A stretch of 64,000 bases of DNA from Ardenticatena maritima (GCF_001306175.1 NZ_LGKN01000006.1:186001-250000), one strand, 5' to 3'; shown: positions 52,801 through 60,654, numbered from the stretch's first letter. The notes: generated by a model from the sequence alone, not told the origin. Program-made: numbers and translations.

Positions 52801-52898
52801 TACACTGTGGCGTGCACGCAACAAAAGGTTGCACCTCCTCCTTCTGTGTGTGCAGTGATGAGGCCGGTCGAGCGGGGCGACCGGTCTCATCGTTTTTC
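52801..52898 (+). ncRNA. Putative small RNA or terminated leader upstream of the CnoX gene
   Basis: A -10-like TACACT (52801-52806) precedes about 85 bases that end in a strong intrinsic terminator at 52857-52898. The predicted RNA starts near 52813, has a small hairpin GCAAC/GTTGC (52818-52832), an apparently single-stranded CACCTCCTCCTTCT (52832-52845) that resembles the 16S anti-Shine-Dalgarno sequence, and the terminator. There is no usable open frame. It could be a trans-acting sRNA, or an attenuator leader for the thioredoxin gene whose ATG is 72 bp past the terminator. A convincing -35 is lacking. Confidence 0.5.
52857..52898 (+). terminator. Strong intrinsic terminator of the putative sRNA/leader
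   Basis: 14-bp stem GATGAGGCCGGTCG / CGACCGGTCTCATC (one G-U pair), 7-base loop, tail GTTTTTC. Confidence 0.85.
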
Positions 52899-52969
52899 TC
52901 CGCGCTGTTTGGCGTTTTGTCTGCTTCTCCGTACAATAGCCGCAAAATATGAATACAGGGGGGGAGTGT

Positions 52970-53836
52970 ATGGGAAACGCACCGTATGTGATTGATGTCA
53001 ACGAGCAGGATTTTCAGAGCAAGGTACTGGCGAAGTCATACGAGGTGCCTGTTGTTGTGGATTTCTGGGCGCCCTGGTGCGGACCATGCCGCATGTTGGG
53101 ACCTGTGCTGGAACAACTGGCGGAAGAGTTCGGCGGGCGCTTCATTCTGGCGAAGGTGAACACCGACCAAAACCAGGGGCTGGCGATGCGCTACGGGATT
53201 CAGGGCATCCCGGCTGTCAAAGCCTTCCGCAATGGGCAAATCGTAGCCGAGTTTGTGGGCGCGCAGCCCAAGCCTGTGGTGCGCCGCTTCATCGAACAGT
53301 TGATTCCTTCGCCCGAGGATGAGAAAATCGCCGAAGCGCAGCGCCTGGCGTCGCAAGGGTTTGATGAGCGCGCCGAAGCCTTGTTCCGCGAGGTGCTTGA
53401 GCACAATCCCGACCACTGGGATGGCGCGCTGGCGTTTGCCACATTCTTGGTCAATCGTGGGCGTTTTGACGAGGCGCGCGAGGTGCTGGCGCGCATTCCC
53501 GAAGAAACGCCACAGGGGCAACGCGCTGCGCAACTCCTGGCGGAGATTGCTATCAAGGAGCAGGTGGCGCAAGGTCCCGGCGAAGATGAATTGCGCGCCC
53601 GCCTGGCGGAAAACCCCGGCGATGTGGAAGCCCACTTTGCGCTTGCCAGCCTGCTGAGTGCGCAGGAACGCTATGACGAAGCGCTTGCTGAGTTTCTGGA
53701 AGTGGTGAAACGCGACCGTTCATACAAAGATGACGGCGCGCGCAAAGCCATGCTGGCGATTTTCGAGAAACTGGGCGATGACCACCCATTGACGCAAAAA
53801 TATCGCTCGCAACTGGCGATGTTCCTCTATGCCTGA
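52970..53836 (+). CDS. Thioredoxin-TPR protein (CnoX/YbbN-like chaperedoxin)
   Basis: A 288-residue cytosolic protein. Residues 1-110 are a thioredoxin domain with active site WAPWCGPCRMLGP (both Cys present), then GIQGIPAVKAF (the cis-Pro). Residues about 120-288 are TPR-like helices with paired repeats (ERAEALFREVLEHNPDHWDG, RYDEALAEFLEVVKRDRSYK). E. coli CnoX lacks the first Cys and acts as a holdase that hands substrates to GroEL; members with CxxC can also reduce them. The ATG is preceded by GGGGGGAG; an upstream in-frame ATG at 52949 has no such site. A terminated leader lies just upstream. Confidence 0.85.
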   Translation: MGNAPYVIDVNEQDFQSKVLAKSYEVPVVVDFWAPWCGPCRMLGPVLEQLAEEFGGRFILAKVNTDQNQGLAMRYGIQGIPAVKAFRNGQIVAEFVGAQPKPVVRRFIEQLIPSPEDEKIAEAQRLASQGFDERAEALFREVLEHNPDHWDGALAFATFLVNRGRFDEAREVLARIPEETPQGQRAAQLLAEIAIKEQVAQGPGEDELRARLAENPGDVEAHFALASLLSAQERYDEALAEFLEVVKRDRSYKDDGARKAMLAIFEKLGDDHPLTQKYRSQLAMFLYA

Positions 53837-53857
53837 CCGTCTCGCCAGAACAGAACG

Positions 53858-53887
53858 AAAAAAAGCGGCCCATGGGCCGCTTTTTTG
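53858..53887. terminator. Bidirectional terminator between CnoX gene and tRNA-Sec
   Basis: Perfect palindromic hairpin with GCGGCCC/GGGCCGC core flanked by six A and six T, functional for both strands. Confidence 0.92.
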
Positions 53888-53893
53888 TTGCCA

Positions 53894-53989
53894 CGGGAGC
53901 GGATGGGAGTCGAACCCACCGGGCCCGGCTCAGCGCCGCGCCCCACCGATTTTGAAGACCGGGGGCTCCACCGGGAACCAGCCGCTCCC
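53894..53989 (-). tRNA. selC: tRNA-Sec (TCA)
   Basis: A 96-nt minus-strand tRNA. It has an 8-bp acceptor (GGGAGCGG / CCGCTCCC), a long D region, anticodon TCA in the loop CTTCAAA, a long variable arm (GC-rich around GGCGCGGCGCTGAGCC) and T-arm GGTTCGACTCCC. The 8-bp acceptor, long variable arm and UCA anticodon are diagnostic of the bacterial selenocysteine tRNA. CCA is not encoded. It implies that selA, selB and selD lie elsewhere. Confidence 0.93.
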
Positions 53990-54003
53990 ACGCTTCCAGA
54001 CAA

Positions 54004-54031
54004 AAGCGCCTGCAAAGTCATGCAGGCGCTT
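54004..54031 (-). terminator. Terminator of the 30-residue ORF
   Basis: 11-bp stem AAGCGCCTGCA / TGCAGGCGCTT; on the minus strand it is followed by TTTTGTC. Confidence 0.75.
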
Positions 54032-54041
54032 GCCGCTCGGA

Positions 54042-54134
54042 TTATTCAGCACGGCGGAACAAGAACCAGACGGAAAGCCACCCTTCCACCAGCATGAAAA
54101 TCAAGAAGAGAATGACGGCAATCAAGGTTTCCAT
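54042..54134 (-). CDS. Membrane microprotein of 30 residues
   Basis: An open frame of 30 codons with AAGGAG seven bases before its ATG and a terminator 10 bp beyond its stop. The product starts METLIAVILFLIFMLVEGWL and ends in a basic FRRAE; most of it is one hydrophobic helix with a Glu in the middle, so a single membrane-spanning peptide, N-out or N-in undetermined. I do not recognise it. The ribosome site, the independent terminator and the hydrophobic pattern support translation. A small-toxin or small-regulator role is possible but not shown. Confidence 0.65.
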   Translation of the reverse strand: METLIAVILFLIFMLVEGWLSVWFLFRRAE

Positions 54135-54264
54135 GAGACGCTCCTTGTCATGATACGTTCTCAACACACTGCGGGCACATTCTACAAAGAGCGCGGGGGC
54201 TGTCAATTCAACAAAAAGCGGCGGCACATGCGCCGCCGCTTGCCTTTGTTCACACGTCGGTGTT

Positions 54265-55206
54265 TCAGGAGCGCCACGGCATGACCACGGACTCATCGAA
54301 CAGCCAGCGCTCGCCACGCAACGTGTCGAGGGCGAGCACGGGAGCGTCGTAGGTAAGCCCCAAGGCGTCTCCATGGTCGAGTGTGGTGGTGTGCAAAAGG
54401 GGAGGGTGGTCGTGCGGCGCCAGAAGCCCGCCCCCATTCCGACGTGCAGAGAGCATAAGCGGGATGAGCATATCGAACGCAAGCGTCTGCTCGGCATTGC
54501 TGATGACGTACCGCTGCCCTGGGCGACCGCGGATGAGCGCCTGCCAGATGGCTTCCACAGCCGTCTCCAAGGTGAGCAGATGTACGCGCCGCGTTCCCGC
54601 ATCGTGGGGGATGGGCTGCGACGCCAGCCAAGCGCGCAACGCTGAATGCTGTGTCAATGTTGGCGGCACAATGGTTGCCAGGTTGAGCACGATGGACGGA
54701 ACGCCCTGATGATAACCGCTGAAAACAATTTCCTCGGCAAGAAAACGGCTCATCACGTAGTGGCTTGGACGCAGGTCGGGGGTCGGTTCGTGCAGTGGGG
54801 TTTGCAAAGCGGCGGAAAGGGTCGCCAGCGTGCTGACCAGCAAAAACCGCCCCACACCGGCGGCCTGCGCCCCCCGCATCAACGTTTTTGTGCCGCGCAC
54901 ATTGGTTTCAAAAAGGCGTTGGGGGGCTTGTTCGTCCATCGTTGCCGCGAGATGGATCACCGCATCGCAGCACGTCAGCGCCAGCCGGCACCCATCCACC
55001 TCCAACCGCGCCAGATTGCCCACCACAGGGGATACCCCCATGGCGCGCATCTGGTTCGCCTGGTCGGGCGTGCGCACTAACGCATGCACTCGCACACCTT
55101 CGCGCAACAAACGCTGGACGAGCGCCGCACCGAGCATACTTGTTGCGCCCGTGATAAAGACTTCGCGTACATGCTGTCTAGTCGTCAACGTATGCCAGGT
55201 ATGCAT
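54265..55206 (-). CDS. Extended SDR / NAD(P)-dependent epimerase-like protein with altered active site
   Basis: A 313-residue Rossmann-fold protein of the atypical or extended SDR type. GATSMLGAALVQRLL (N-terminal nucleotide loop; the first Gly-x-x-Gly-x-x-Gly is G-A-T-S-M-L-G), HALVRTPDQANQM, CDAVIHLAATMDE, RFLLVSTLATLSA and VPSIVLNLATIVPP follow the order of the family. The catalytic pair reads YVMSR, so the usual Lys of YxxxK is an Arg. It might still be active with another residue, or bind NAD(P)(H) without catalysis. GAGGTGG precedes the ATG at 55206. No neighbours suggest a substrate. Confidence 0.78.
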   Translation of the reverse strand: MHTWHTLTTRQHVREVFITGATSMLGAALVQRLLREGVRVHALVRTPDQANQMRAMGVSPVVGNLARLEVDGCRLALTCCDAVIHLAATMDEQAPQRLFETNVRGTKTLMRGAQAAGVGRFLLVSTLATLSAALQTPLHEPTPDLRPSHYVMSRFLAEEIVFSGYHQGVPSIVLNLATIVPPTLTQHSALRAWLASQPIPHDAGTRRVHLLTLETAVEAIWQALIRGRPGQRYVISNAEQTLAFDMLIPLMLSARRNGGGLLAPHDHPPLLHTTTLDHGDALGLTYDAPVLALDTLRGERWLFDESVVMPWRS

Positions 55207-55325
55207 GACCACCTCGGAATCCTTGAATGGGGCTTCGACTGCTTCGACTGTACCAATGCTCTATGAACAGGGCATGAAGACCTGTCCCACGCCGCTTACA
55301 GCATCTTCACCATTCAGACAAAAAA

Positions 55326-55347
55326 CCGCCCACACGGGGCGGCTTTT
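55326..55347. terminator. Terminator after the IS630-like HTH gene
   Basis: CCGCCC / GGGCGG stem with 5-base loop; T-rich on the minus strand side (TTTTTT) and partly on the plus strand. Confidence 0.75.
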
Positions 55348-55367
55348 CGCACTATTGCCTTTTCCGC

Positions 55368-55838
55368 TTAGGGTCGAATCCACGCATAGTAGGCGGGAAA
55401 GGAGCGGTAGTTCACACCAGCGCTTTTGAGAATCTGGCGCACATATTCGTGGCTAATGCTCTCCACAATACCTTGTTGAACAGCCACCTCCGCCAACTTG
55501 TGCAACGTCCAGCGGGTGAACGGCAAGCCCAACTCGCGCGGTGGGGTCATGGCCAGTTGCACGATGGCTTGCTTCTGTTCCTCGGTAAAACGGGGGGGCG
55601 CACCACCTGAGCGGGGGCTAATCAGCCCTTCCACGCCCTGCTTGTTGAAGCGATGAATCCACTTGCGCAGGTTGGTTGGGTGAGCATGCAACACACGCCC
55701 AATTTCGGGGACGCGGTAACCTTCGTGCGAGAGCAAAATGATTTGCGCGCGATGACGCAAATCGGGGTCATCACCAGCCGCCCACTCGCGCAAGATGGTC
55801 TCTTCTTCGGGGGTCAATGCGCGAACATACAAAGCCAT
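55368..55838 (-). CDS. Orphan IS630-type DNA-binding domain protein
   Basis: A 156-residue protein that is only the N-terminal part of an IS630-family transposase: ALTPEEETILREWAAGDDPD, RHRAQIILLSHEGYRVPEIG (HTH 1), HPTNLRKWIHRFNKQGVEGL, then a second winged helix (FTRWTLHKLAEVAVQQGIV, SHEYVRQILKSAGV). It stops at YYAWIRP, just before the DDE nuclease domain would begin. It has its own AAGGAGG, a normal stop and a terminator, with no sign of decay. Likely a domesticated DNA-binding protein rather than an active transposase. Nested inverted repeats lie just upstream. Confidence 0.75.
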   Translation of the reverse strand: MALYVRALTPEEETILREWAAGDDPDLRHRAQIILLSHEGYRVPEIGRVLHAHPTNLRKWIHRFNKQGVEGLISPRSGGAPPRFTEEQKQAIVQLAMTPPRELGLPFTRWTLHKLAEVAVQQGIVESISHEYVRQILKSAGVNYRSFPAYYAWIRP

Positions 55839-55854
55839 GCGGTCCTCCTTTCGC

Positions 55855-55916
55855 ATCTTTCACTCCAAGGGCCTGTCCACAGGGTAGGAGTGCCGCATGT
55901 ATGCCACGTGAAAGAT
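55855..55916. repeat. Nested inverted repeats upstream of the IS630-like gene
   Basis: Outer arms ATCTTTCAC (55855-55863) and GTGAAAGAT (55908-55916); inner arms CACTCC (55861-55866) and GGAGTG (55887-55892); innermost CCTGT-CC-ACAGG (55872-55883). Could be an operator or a remnant transposon end. Confidence 0.55.
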
Positions 55917-56021
55917 TTCAAAAGGGGCGGTGATGATTTTTTCAAGAAAGAAGCAGGTGAGAGAGGAAGAAGCGCAGCGTGCGGCACACGTTCGCCGTGT
56001 ACCGCACGCCGTCTTTCAGTG

Positions 56022-56732
56022 TCAGGACGTTTGGGGGGTGAACACGGTTTGGCGGTCGAGTGAGATGTTGCTGATGAGATACCCGCTAAAAATGAAGAGT
56101 ACAGCCAGTAACTCGCTCAACCGGAACAGCCCCGGTCCACCCAAAACGCCGATACTGTGCGCACTCGCGGCAACAAGCCCGCCAATGGCAATCAGTCCAA
56201 CCCCCACGGTGCGGCTCTGCCCAAAGGCGCTGTGGCGCAGTTTCCAAACGGAGTAGAGCGCACTCCCGACAAACGCAATCGTGCCCAAAATGTTGCTGAT
56301 GACGATGAAAATACGCACGGGAATGAAGGGGAAGACTTTGGTTTCGACAAAGCCCAATGTATCGGTGTGCGTGAGCAGCGAGGCGTCAATGGGGTGGGTG
56401 AAAATAAGCGCGCCGCCAATCGCCGAAAGCAAAAAGACAACCGCCAGGAACGCCCACGCCGCACGACGCGGCGCAACCAGGAAGACCGACCCAGCCCCTA
56501 ACCACGCGGCAACCATCAACGCCCCGGTGGCATAGTAGAGGCGGTAGGTGAACGGCGTCCAGACGCCGGCGATGGTGGCGATGACTTCCGCCGAGACAGC
56601 CACCGTCCAGATGAGCAGGGCAAACGCCCACAAAAGTTGATGTGGCTTGCGGCGTTCGAGCCACTGGCGCAAGACCAGCCCGGTGAACAGCATGCTCAGC
56701 AGCACGTCAACCATCGAAAGAAGTAATGCCAT
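56022..56732 (-). CDS. Seven-helix membrane protein of unknown function
   Basis: A 236-residue integral membrane protein with about seven hydrophobic segments (residues about 5-22, 33-55, 65-87, 90-110, 140-160, 175-195, 205-225). The order and spacing resemble the 7TM sensor module at the front of some histidine kinases and the cyclase at 1764-5870, but no kinase or cyclase follows. I do not recognise a specific family. AAGGAGG precedes the ATG. It stands alone, between the IS630-like HTH gene and the transsulfuration genes. Confidence 0.7.
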   Translation of the reverse strand: MALLLSMVDVLLSMLFTGLVLRQWLERRKPHQLLWAFALLIWTVAVSAEVIATIAGVWTPFTYRLYYATGALMVAAWLGAGSVFLVAPRRAAWAFLAVVFLLSAIGGALIFTHPIDASLLTHTDTLGFVETKVFPFIPVRIFIVISNILGTIAFVGSALYSVWKLRHSAFGQSRTVGVGLIAIGGLVAASAHSIGVLGGPGLFRLSELLAVLFIFSGYLISNISLDRQTVFTPQTS

Positions 56733-56836
56733 GCGTTGCCTCCTTCTTCACCCCAGCCAGCCATGGATGGATGAAGTTTGCAAAAGTTGAGCGCGCGCCA
56801 GTATAGCATTTTGCGTAGGTTTGCAAAACGCCCTTG

Positions 56837-56880
56837 GCGACAAAAAAGAAAAACGCCCGCCGGGTGTTCCCCAGCGGGCG
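56837..56880 (-). terminator. Terminator of the transsulfuration operon
   Basis: 11-bp stem CGCCCGCTGGG / CCCGGCGGGCG (minus strand, one G-U pair) followed by TTTTTCTTTTTTG. Confidence 0.88.
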
Positions 56881-56899
56881 CTCGCTTTTTCCCCCACGA

Positions 56900-58060
56900 T
56901 TAGATGGTTGCGAGTGCTTGTTCGAGGTCGGCAATCAAATCATCCACATGCTCAATCCCAATGCTGAGCCGCACAAGCGAATCGCCAATCCCCAGCGCGG
57001 CGCGTCGTTCAGGCGGCAGGCTGGCATGCGTCATGATGGCGGGGTGCTCAATCAGGGATTCCACGCCCCCCAAACTTTCCGCCAATGTGAAGAGCCGTAC
57101 CGCGCTGAGAAAGCGGCGCGTGCCCTCCAAATCGGTATCGAGCAGGGCGGTGACCATGCCGCCAAAGCCGCGTTGCTGGCGCACCGCCAGTTCGTGTTGG
57201 GGATGGCTGGGCAAGCCGGGGTAGTAGACACGCCGCACTTTGGGGTGCGCTTCCAGCCATTCGGCAATCCGCATGGCGTTCGCCTGGTGGCGGTCCATGC
57301 GCACATGCAAGGTTTTGATACCGCGCAGCGTCAGCCAGCAATCCATAGGACCAGGGACAGCGCCAACGGCGTTCTGCAAGAATTTGAGCCGCTGGAAAAG
57401 GTCCTCATGATTGGTGACAATCGCACCACCCACCACGTCGCTATGCCCGTTGAGGTACTTGGTGGTGCTATAAAGCACCATGTCCACGCCAAATTCCAGC
57501 GGGCGCTGGAAATAGGGGCTGAGGAAGGTGTTGTCGCATACCACCAGCGCCCCCGCCGCGTGCGCTTTTGCCGTCACCGCCGCCAGGTCCACGATTTTCA
57601 GCAAGGGGTTTGTGGGCGTCTCGACCCACACAATGCGCGTGTTGGGCTGCAACGCCGCATCCAGATTGTCGGGGTTTGTCATGTCCACATACGTAAAATC
57701 CAGCCCGAATTGGCGGAGCACTTGCTCGAACAAGCGCACCGTCCCGCCGTAGAGGTCGTCCATCGCCACCACATGGTCGCCTTCGCGCAACAGCATCATG
57801 ATGGTAGTGATGGCGGCCATGCCCGACGCAAACGCCAGCCCGTAGCGTGCGCCATCGAGCGAGGCGAGGTTGGCTTCGAGTTTGTGGCGCGTCGGGTTGT
57901 CGGTACGCGAATACTCGTAGCCTTTGTGTTCGCCCGGCGCACGTTGCGCGTAGGTGGATGTTTGAAAGATGGGGGGCATCACCGCCCCCGTTGTCGGTTC
58001 GGGCGATTGCCCCCCGTGAATGGTCAACGTTTCAATGTGCAGGTTCGTTTCGTCACGCAT
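56900..58060 (-). CDS. PLP-dependent cystathionine gamma-lyase/synthase
   Basis: A 386-residue Cys/Met metabolism enzyme. YSRTDNPTRHKLEANLASLD, FASGMAAITTIMMLL, VWVETPTNPLLKIVDL, VCDNTFLSPYFQRPLEFG and the PLP lysine in YSTTKYLNGHSDVVGG (about residue 204) identify it. Sequence cannot decide between gamma-synthase and gamma-lyase; the adjacent cystathionine beta-synthase gene (27 bp upstream) makes gamma-lyase in reverse transsulfuration (cystathionine to cysteine) the better call. Confidence 0.9.
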   Translation of the reverse strand: MRDETNLHIETLTIHGGQSPEPTTGAVMPPIFQTSTYAQRAPGEHKGYEYSRTDNPTRHKLEANLASLDGARYGLAFASGMAAITTIMMLLREGDHVVAMDDLYGGTVRLFEQVLRQFGLDFTYVDMTNPDNLDAALQPNTRIVWVETPTNPLLKIVDLAAVTAKAHAAGALVVCDNTFLSPYFQRPLEFGVDMVLYSTTKYLNGHSDVVGGAIVTNHEDLFQRLKFLQNAVGAVPGPMDCWLTLRGIKTLHVRMDRHQANAMRIAEWLEAHPKVRRVYYPGLPSHPQHELAVRQQRGFGGMVTALLDTDLEGTRRFLSAVRLFTLAESLGGVESLIEHPAIMTHASLPPERRAALGIGDSLVRLSIGIEHVDDLIADLEQALATI

Positions 58061-58087
58061 AGGTGTCTCCTCATCGAGACTGCGGGA

Positions 58088-59524
58088 TTAGCGCAGTTGT
58101 TTCGCCATGTAATCAATCAAGTCAATCTTGGTGAGAATGCCCGCCACTGTGTTGTCGCTGTTGACGACAACCACCACATTCGACTGCACAAAGGCTTCGG
58201 CGAGCGCGTCAACGCTCGTTTCGGGTCCCACCAGCGGCACGTTCGTGGAGATGATGTCCTCGATGGTTTCATCGCGGGCGTGTGTGTGCGTGGCGCTCAG
58301 CAAGTGTTCCAGCAAATCCATTTCGCTGACCACGCCAAGGTAGCGCCCTTCTTCATCCACCACCACCACTTGCGAGATGTCGTACTGCTTCAACTTGCGG
58401 ATGACGTCCACTTTGCGCTCTTTGGGCGTGGCGGTAATCACTTCCTGGTCGCCTTTCAACGCCAACACATCCACCACACGCCCTTCACCCAGCAAACTGT
58501 AATCGAGGAAGCGGTTTTCGCGCATCCAATCATCATCAAAAATCTTGCTGAGGTAGCGCGACCCACTGTCGGGCAGAATGACTACAATCACATCGTCGGG
58601 TCCTGCTTCACGCGCCACCTGCAACGCCGCCCAGACCGCTGAACCGCTGGAACCGCCGCAGAACAAGCCTTCTTCGCGCACCAGACGGCGCGTCATGAGA
58701 AAACTGTCGCGGTCGGTCACCTGGATGACGCGGTCAATGTAGTCAAAATCGAGCGTGCCGGGCAGAATATCCTCGCCGATGCCTTCCACCTTGTACGTGT
58801 GGGCGGGCGGTATTTCACGGGTGTAGAAGTAATCATGCAAAATGGAACCAATGGGGTCCACACCAATGACCTGAATGTTGGGGTTCTGTTCTTTGAGATA
58901 CTTGCCCGTGCCGGTAATGGTGCCCCCTGTGCCCATGCCGGCGACAAAGTGGGTGATGCGCCCCTCCGTGCCTTCCCAAATTTCGGGACCGGTTGTGTAG
59001 TAGTGGGCGATGGGGTTGGCGGGGTTGTAGTACTGGTTGGCGAGAATGGCGTTCGGCGTTTCTTCGACAATTTGCTTCGAGACGCTGTAATAACTGCGCG
59101 GGTCATCCGGCGCAACCGCCGTTGGCGTGATCACGACACGCGCCCCGAAAGCGCGCAGCAGGCGGATTTTTTCCTCGCTCATCTTGTCGGGCATGACGAA
59201 CACAGCGCGGTAGCCCTTGACTGCGGCGGCAATCGCCAGCCCAACGCCCGTGTTCCCCGACGTTGCTTCGACGATGGTGCCACCGGGCTTCAACAAGCCG
59301 CGTCTTTCGGCGTCTTCCACAATGGCAATCCCAATGCGGTCTTTGACCGAGCCGCCGGGGTTCATGAATTCACATTTGGCGAGCACGGTCGGTTTGAGCC
59401 CACGCGTGACTTTTTTGAGTTTGACGAGCGGCGTGCGCCCAATCGTATCGAGAATACTTTCATACACCCCATGCGGCAGGGTGCCCGTCGGCGGCAGCCA
59501 GACGGGTTCCGTCACTTTCAACAT
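58088..59524 (-). CDS. Cystathionine beta-synthase with CBS domain pair
   Basis: A 478-residue PLP enzyme. The catalytic domain (about 15-335) has GRTPLVKLKKVT, PGGSVKDRIGIAIVEDAE (PLP lysine), EATSGNTGVGLAIAA and GTGGTITGTGKYL (phosphate loop). Residues about 350-478 are two CBS domains (KLKQYDISQVVVVDEEGRYL, STNVPLVGPETSVDALAEAF) which sense adenosyl ligands in other members. No heme-binding N-terminal domain. It condenses homocysteine and serine. AAGGAGG precedes the ATG. The product of this gene feeds the lyase gene downstream. Confidence 0.93.
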   Translation of the reverse strand: MLKVTEPVWLPPTGTLPHGVYESILDTIGRTPLVKLKKVTRGLKPTVLAKCEFMNPGGSVKDRIGIAIVEDAERRGLLKPGGTIVEATSGNTGVGLAIAAAVKGYRAVFVMPDKMSEEKIRLLRAFGARVVITPTAVAPDDPRSYYSVSKQIVEETPNAILANQYYNPANPIAHYYTTGPEIWEGTEGRITHFVAGMGTGGTITGTGKYLKEQNPNIQVIGVDPIGSILHDYFYTREIPPAHTYKVEGIGEDILPGTLDFDYIDRVIQVTDRDSFLMTRRLVREEGLFCGGSSGSAVWAALQVAREAGPDDVIVVILPDSGSRYLSKIFDDDWMRENRFLDYSLLGEGRVVDVLALKGDQEVITATPKERKVDVIRKLKQYDISQVVVVDEEGRYLGVVSEMDLLEHLLSATHTHARDETIEDIISTNVPLVGPETSVDALAEAFVQSNVVVVVNSDNTVAGILTKIDLIDYMAKQLR

Positions 59525-59583
59525 GGCAAGCCTCCTTGCTTGAATTTCATATCATTCGCCGTCCTGAACGCTTGGCAACGTTT

Positions 59584-60654
59584 TCATGCCTTCGCCAATT
59601 CGCCTTTCAAGTACGCAATCGCTTCAACCGGCGTGGGATCCACCCCGTTGAGCATTGCCTGGTAATAACTCACGTAGTCCCCCAGCCAGATCAACGCGAG
59701 CATTTCCGCCAGCGGGGTTTCGGCGGACACATGCACATCACGTTGGGGAATGCCTTCGCGCTCCACCAGTTCGCGCGTAATCTCAAAGCGGCGCGTATTG
59801 CGTGGGTGGTAGAAGGGCGAGCGCAGGTTGGTGATGCGCAAGTGGGGGAGCAGCGTTTTGGGATAGGGCAAGCCCACGACGACGTTGTGGTTCAATTCGG
59901 GGATTTCGTTCCAGACCGCCCAGGCTTTGCTGTTTTCGTTGATTTGGGTAGTCCAGCGGCGGGCGACCGCGCCCAAATGCTCCGCCCCAAAGATGACGGG
60001 CAACCCCTCGGCGTACCAGACCGCCAGTTGCTTGGCGCTGTTTTCCTCGGTGGGAACGTCAGGTTGCCAGCCGCTTCCCACGTCTTCCAGGTGGCGGACC
60101 GCCGCCATGAGTGTCTCGGTGGGGTCGGCGATGAAGCCCAGGCGGCTCAACACGCCCAGCAACAGCGTGAAACTGTACCCCAAAGCGGCGCGCGGTTGCG
60201 CTGCGTAGGCGAAACTGACGAGCGGCACACGCGCCTCGTTGGCTTCGCGCGCCAGTTGCCCGCCCGTGGTGATTGCCAGGCGCTGTGCGCCCCGTTCCGC
60301 GGCGGCGCGCCACCCGCTCAGCGTTTCTTCGGTGTTGCCGCTATAACTCGAAGCAATCACCAGCGTGCGCTCGTTGACCCAGCCGGGGAGCCCGTAGCCA
60401 CGGTGCACCAGCACGGGCACGCGGCCGGTCTCTTGCACCAGCCCCGCCACCAGGTCGCCCCCGATGGCGCTGCCCCCCATGCCAAGCACCAGAACGGCGT
60501 CCACCTGCTCGCCCAACGCTGAGGGAAGCGCCGTGTTCTGCACAACATTCCAGGCGGAAAGGATTTGCTGCGGGAATTCCGCAATGCGTGCGAGCATGTT
60601 CTCAGGGTCGAGTGTGGCGAATTGCTCCGGCGTATCCAGAATGGTTGTCTTCAT
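59584..60654 (-). CDS. Bifunctional phosphoglucose/phosphomannose isomerase
   Basis: A 356-residue SIS-domain isomerase. LVLGMGGSAIGGDLVAGLV and VIASSYSGNTEETLSG are sugar-phosphate binding motifs; TTGGQLAREANEARVP and NENSKAWAVWNEIPELNHN complete the pattern of the small PGI/PMI family known from archaea and some bacteria. It interconverts glucose-6-phosphate, fructose-6-phosphate and mannose-6-phosphate. The start is ATG 60654, which overlaps the rsmI stop as ATGA; longer frames run into rsmI. Confidence 0.88.
   Translation of the reverse strand: MKTTILDTPEQFATLDPENMLARIAEFPQQILSAWNVVQNTALPSALGEQVDAVLVLGMGGSAIGGDLVAGLVQETGRVPVLVHRGYGLPGWVNERTLVIASSYSGNTEETLSGWRAAAERGAQRLAITTGGQLAREANEARVPLVSFAYAAQPRAALGYSFTLLLGVLSRLGFIADPTETLMAAVRHLEDVGSGWQPDVPTEENSAKQLAVWYAEGLPVIFGAEHLGAVARRWTTQINENSKAWAVWNEIPELNHNVVVGLPYPKTLLPHLRITNLRSPFYHPRNTRRFEITRELVEREGIPQRDVHVSAETPLAEMLALIWLGDYVSYYQAMLNGVDPTPVEAIAYLKGELAKA

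Noticed and set aside
52970-53836. Selenoprotein next to tRNA-Sec
   Set aside because: The thioredoxin site is CGPC with normal Cys codons, and no in-frame TGA continues into a conserved domain in any gene here.
55260-55920. Complete IS630 transposon
   Set aside because: The DDE domain is absent. ACAGG/CCTGT pairs occur on both sides (55267-55285 and 55872-55883), but no matching terminal inverted repeats or TA duplication could be fixed.
56834-58642. Open frame of about 600 codons on the plus strand
   Set aside because: Antisense to the CGL and CBS genes; composition is His/Arg-rich and no domain is visible.
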